From the NCBI GenBank assembly GCA_039028155.1, contig JBCCIS010000018.1:22701-86700 (forward strand): DNA of 64,000 nt, given 5' to 3'. The position numbers and the translations under genes were made by a program. Below, one piece after another: positions 59,994 through 64,000 of the stretch. Below the pieces are notes generated by a model. The model did not search any database. It was not told where the DNA came from and worked only from the letters and a program-made list of their open reading frames with translations. Position 1 is the first letter of the stretch; every line of letters starts with the position of its first letter. The stretch is from Pseudomonadota bacterium (lineage in GTDB: Bacteria > Pseudomonadota > Alphaproteobacteria > SP197).

Positions 59994-61146
59994 CGGTATC
60001 GGCGACGGCATTGAACGTGCCGTTGTCGTCAAGCACCGTGAAGAACACGGTGTCCATGCCCTGGTTGTCGCCCGGTCCGAACTCCATGGCCAGACCGCCG
60101 AGTTCGAAGGTCCCGAGGTCGCGGATTGCCGTCAAAAGGTCTTGGCGGGTGACGTCGGGGCCGGCCGCTTCCAGGGCGGCAATCACCAGGCGCCCGGCGA
60201 TGTAACCTTCCAGCGAGACAAAGCCCGGCTCAAGCTGTGGGTCGAGCGCGGCGAGCGCGGCGTTGTAATCGGCGACCAGCGGGATCGCGATGTCGTCGGG
60301 GAGCGGCACGACCTGGGTGACGATGACGCCCGCGCCGTCGTCGCCGAGCGCTTCGGCAAGCGCCTTGCTGCCGACGAAGGAGATCGCGACGAAGACGGGA
60401 TCCAGGCCGATCTCTCGCGCCAGGGTGATGAAGGCGGCGGCCGGCTCATAGGCGCCGACGATGACGATGGCTTCCGGCGTTTCCTTGCGGATCGCGAGCA
60501 GGGCGCGTTTGACCGCCGTCGTGTTGCGCATATAGGTGCCTTCGGCGACCAGCGTCATGTCGCGCGCGGCGAGCGCCTGGCGCACGCCATCGAGGCCGGC
60601 GCGGCCGAAGGAGTCGTCCTGGTAAAGGATCGCGATGCGCGTCAGGCCCAGGTCTTCGGTCAGATAGGTGACCCAGGCCTCGGCCTCCTGGTCATAGGAG
60701 GCGCGGACATTGACGACATTGTCGAGGGCGGAGTCGCGCAGGAAGGCAGCACCGGTGAAGGGTGCCAGAAACGGCACGCCGCGCTGGGTCGCGATCGGCT
60801 GGACGGCGCTTGAGGTTGGGGTGCCGACCTCGCCGATCAGGGCGAACACATCGTCCTGATCGATCAGCCGATTGACGTTGATGATCGCCTGTTCGGGCTC
60901 GTAACCGTCGTCATAGGTGACGAGTTCCAGACGTCGGCCGTAGACGCCACCGTGCAGATTGACCTGGTTGAAGGCGGCCAGAATGCCGGTCTGCATACCC
61001 CGGCCAAGCGCGGCCGCCGGTCCCTCGAGCGCGGCCGACTGGCCGAACAGGATGCGTTCGTCGTCGACACCGCTTTCAGCGCGCAGTCCCGCTGGTACGA
61101 CGACAAGAGCCAGGACAAACGCGACGAGGAAACGGCCGATCGGCAT
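59986..61146 (-). CDS. periplasmic Leu/Ile/Val-type ligand-binding protein
   Basis: 386 residues with a signal peptide (residues 1-23). A type I periplasmic binding fold like LivJ: ILFGQSAALEGPAAALGRGMQTG, LIGEVGTPTSSAVQPIATQRGVPFLAPFTGA, RIAILYQDDSFGRAGLDG. No ABC transporter genes follow. Instead its stop overlaps the start of the membrane cyclase, so it is most likely a sensor subunit rather than a transporter part. Ligand unknown; amino acids or small amides are usual for the family. Confidence 0.9.
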   Translation of the reverse strand: MPIGRFLVAFVLALVVVPAGLRAESGVDDERILFGQSAALEGPAAALGRGMQTGILAAFNQVNLHGGVYGRRLELVTYDDGYEPEQAIINVNRLIDQDDVFALIGEVGTPTSSAVQPIATQRGVPFLAPFTGAAFLRDSALDNVVNVRASYDQEAEAWVTYLTEDLGLTRIAILYQDDSFGRAGLDGVRQALAARDMTLVAEGTYMRNTTAVKRALLAIRKETPEAIVIVGAYEPAAAFITLAREIGLDPVFVAISFVGSKALAEALGDDGAGVIVTQVVPLPDDIAIPLVADYNAALAALDPQLEPGFVSLEGYIAGRLVIAALEAAGPDVTRQDLLTAIRDLGTFELGGLAMEFGPGDNQGMDTVFFTVLDDNGTFNAVADTDE

Positions 61147-61285
61147 GTTGGTGAAGGCGCCCGGTGCAGGATGGCGAGATCATCCATCAAAGCGCGAGGG
61201 GCGTCAAAAGGGCAATGCTGATGAGAAGGGCGCCGAGGCGGTCCCGCCCGCGCCTTCACGCGATGCCATCAAGTCATGCGCTGCT

Positions 61286-62269
<984 letters not shown>

Positions 62270-62306
62270 CTTATCGTGCTCCTAAGCGTCGCGGCACCGG
62301 CAGCCG

Positions 62307-62361
62307 ACTCCCCCGCCCGATCACCCCAAGGATGCTGCCATGGGTGGCCGGGTGGGGGAGT
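62307..62361. terminator. long GC-rich hairpin between the LOG gene and the monooxygenase gene
   Basis: ACTCCCCCGCCCG (62307-62319) and CGGGTGGGGGAGT (62349-62361) pair over 13 positions, with one G-T pair, around a 29-base loop. It lies after the stop of the LOG-family gene (minus strand). No T-run. It probably marks the end of that transcript or is a dispersed element. Confidence 0.5.
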
Positions 62362-62395
62362 GGGCTGGCAAGGCAATGCATCGAAGATTGCTCTA

Positions 62396-63217
62396 TCAAA
62401 GCACCGGACCGGGCTGGTCGAGGTTGAAGGCGAGGAGGTCGCGGGTGAGGTAGTCGAACGCCTCGTCGACGGAGTCGGTGCGCACCATCAAGTCGAGATC
62501 GCTTTCGTTGATCGTGCCGTAGCGCACGAGGGTGTCGAGATTGACGACCTGGTCCCAGTAGTCCTGGCCGAACAGGACGATGGGTAGGCGCTTTCTGACC
62601 TTGCCCGTCTGCACCATGGTCAGGATCTCGAACAGCTCGTCCAGCGTGCCGAAGCCGCCGGGAAAGATCACGACCGCTTTCGCCAGATAGAGGAACCAGA
62701 ACTTTCGCATGAAGAAGTAGTGGAAGTTCAGGTGCAGCTCGCGGGTGATGTAGGGGTTGTTGAACTCCTCGACCGGGATCGAGATGGTGAGGCCGACATT
62801 GAGGCCGTCGGCTTCCGATGCGCCCCGGTTGGCGGCCTCCATGATGCCCGGCCCGCCGCCGGTGCAGACGACGAAACGGCGCGCGTCCTCGCCCAGGCTC
62901 TTTGACCAGACGGTCAGACGGTGGGCCAGTTCGCGGGCGGCTTCGTAATAGACGGAAAGCTCGAGCTGGCGTTCGGCGTAGGCGATGTCGCCGCCGTCGC
63001 GCTTGGCGGCATCCAGTTCCTCAAGCGCCGTTTCGCGCGAGCGTGTGCGCGCCGACCCCATGAAGACGATGGTGTCGTCGATCTTGTGGCGAGTGAAGCG
63101 CGAAAGCGGCTCCATGTACTCCGACATGATGCGCAACGACCGACCATCGCGACCCTCCAGAAAATCCGGGTTCTGATAGGCGTGGGGCGGAACGATGGGC
63201 TGGTCGTTGTCCGACAT
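62396..63217 (-). CDS. LOG-family protein (TIGR00730, cytokinin-riboside 5'-monophosphate phosphoribohydrolase-like)
   Basis: 273 residues from the ATG at 63217, with GGAGAC upstream; the frame beyond is antisense shadow. The family motifs are GGGPGIMEAANRGA and PGGFGTLDELFE, the PGGxGTxxE nucleotide-binding site. Like other longer LOG proteins it has an extra N-terminal helical region of about 60 residues. LOG proteins cleave ribose phosphate from nucleoside monophosphates. In bacteria the physiological substrate is often unclear. Confidence 0.9.
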   Translation of the reverse strand: MSDNDQPIVPPHAYQNPDFLEGRDGRSLRIMSEYMEPLSRFTRHKIDDTIVFMGSARTRSRETALEELDAAKRDGGDIAYAERQLELSVYYEAARELAHRLTVWSKSLGEDARRFVVCTGGGPGIMEAANRGASEADGLNVGLTISIPVEEFNNPYITRELHLNFHYFFMRKFWFLYLAKAVVIFPGGFGTLDELFEILTMVQTGKVRKRLPIVLFGQDYWDQVVNLDTLVRYGTINESDLDLMVRTDSVDEAFDYLTRDLLAFNLDQPGPVL

Positions 63218-63346
63218 CGGAAGTCTCCGGTTGTGTGTCCGATCAAGCTGGCCGCGCCGAGGGTGAACTGCAAGCCCTAGCTTCCCGGCTCTTGCGGTGG
63301 GGTGAGGACCTGGCCGAGTATGGCGCCGGTTGTTGGGGGAGGATAC

Positions 63347-64000
63347 ATGCGCGATTCGGCGGAAATTGTGGTTGTCGGCGGCGGGGTGATTGGTTGCAGC
63401 ATCGCCTATCACCTGACGCGCATGGGCAAGCAGGACGTGCTGTTGCTGGAACAGTTCCAGTTGACCCACGGTGCGACCTGGCATGCCGCCGGCGTCGTTG
63501 GGCAGCTGAGGCCGTCGCGCAATGTCACGCGCATGCTGCAAAAGAGCATCGCGCTCTATGACGTGCTGGAGGAAGACACCGGTCAGGCAATCGACTGGAA
63601 GAAGGTCGGCAGCCTGCGTATCGCCTCGTCCAAGGACCGCATGAAGGAGTTCCGCCGGGCGGCGACGACGGCGAAGTCGTTTGGGTTGGAGATGCAGATC
63701 CTGACGCCCCAGGAAACCCAGGACATGTTTCCAATTATGACGCTCGACGGCGTCGAAGGGTCCGCGTTCATCGATTCCGACGGCTATATCGATCCGGCGA
63801 GCCTGTGCCAGGCATTCGCGGCGGGCGCGCGCAGACGCGGCGCGGAGATCGTGCAGAACTGCCGGGTCGAAGGGTTCAAACGAAACGGCCGACGCATCAC
63901 CGAGGTCGAGACGAGCCAAGGCAACGTGAAGGCCGAGATCGTGGTCAACGCGACCGGCATGTGGGGCCACGAACTGGGCGGTCTGATGGGTTCGCGTGCG
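63347..64000 (+). CDS. FAD-dependent oxidoreductase, dimethylglycine/sarcosine dehydrogenase-like (3' end beyond window)
   Basis: The ATG at 63347 has GGGGGAGG upstream. Only the first 218 residues are in the window. The FAD-binding Rossmann motif is VVVGGGVIGCSIAYHLT (residues 6-22), followed by GATWHAAGVVGQLRPS, the covalent-FAD histidine region of dimethylglycine dehydrogenases. The segment DGYIDPASLCQAFAAGARRRG also fits. Family members demethylate N-methyl glycines using tetrahydrofolate through a C-terminal domain not seen here. A role with the Rieske/BetI locus (28.7-30.6 kb) in betaine breakdown is possible but unproven. Confidence 0.88.
   Translation, partial: MRDSAEIVVVGGGVIGCSIAYHLTRMGKQDVLLLEQFQLTHGATWHAAGVVGQLRPSRNVTRMLQKSIALYDVLEEDTGQAIDWKKVGSLRIASSKDRMKEFRRAATTAKSFGLEMQILTPQETQDMFPIMTLDGVEGSAFIDSDGYIDPASLCQAFAAGARRRGAEIVQNCRVEGFKRNGRRITEVETSQGNVKAEIVVNATGMWGHELGGLMGSRA

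Overview
The window reads as chromosomal DNA of a high-GC alphaproteobacterium. A marine or environmental Rhodospirillales-type lineage is the best guess. That guess is an inference from the GC-rich third positions (long mirror ORFs lie opposite most genes), the stand-alone adenylate cyclase genes, the DUF6362-type phage-region genes, the Tat-exported molybdenum oxidase and the short dispersed palindromes. I found no rRNA, tRNA, CRISPR array, integrase or insertion sequence.

Layout. 1-6.3 kb: partial glutathione S-transferase, two exported proteins of unknown function, an alpha/beta hydrolase, a hydantoinase A-like ATPase, a DEDDh exonuclease and a small membrane protein. 6.6-11.1 kb: an accessory island holding a HEPN-like gene and a phage-type regulatory/replication cassette. 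In the cassette a LexA/CI-like S24 repressor is divergent to winged-helix, zinc-ribbon, replication-initiator-like and DUF6362 genes, and a repeated operator (ATAGG-N6-CCTAT) lies upstream of two of its transcription units. 11.2-13.3 kb: a DoxD/DoxA-like membrane protein followed by a protein combining a TerB-like region with a Coq4-like metal site. 13.5-20.4 kb: a run of exported hydrolases (two serine-hydrolase-fold proteins without catalytic residues, a Tat-exported glycosylasparaginase, two tandem dienelactone-hydrolase-like proteins, one small exported protein). A third, apparently active paralogue of the serine hydrolases lies at 22.7-24.5 kb.

20.4-37 kb: isochorismatase/GlxA pair, adenylate cyclase-TPR protein, Sel1 protein, two Bcr/CflA-type exporters (one with a candidate attenuator leader), a Rieske oxygenase divergent from a BetI-like repressor with palindromic operators between them, a ParA ATPase coupled to a 35-residue protein, AEC and LysE transporters, a methyltransferase, three small genes and several copies of a short palindromic repeat. 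37-49.3 kb: a chaperone-usher pilus locus (subunit, two-domain subunit, TcfC/CooC-like usher). Its only visible chaperone lies 7 kb away on the other strand, beyond a periplasmic molybdenum oxidase operon with a diheme cytochrome c and an OprB-like porin.

49.5-54.4 kb: a patatin phospholipase, then an exported protein / membrane protein / trypsin-like protease operon. 55-57 kb: a very small contractile-tail-related locus in which a degenerate AAA ATPase is fused to a tail-tube domain and followed by a stand-alone tail-tube protein. 57-61 kb: a Leu/Ile/Val-type periplasmic binding protein translationally coupled to a transmembrane HAMP-PAS-cyclase. The window ends with a flavin monooxygenase, a LOG-family protein and a partial dimethylglycine dehydrogenase-like gene.
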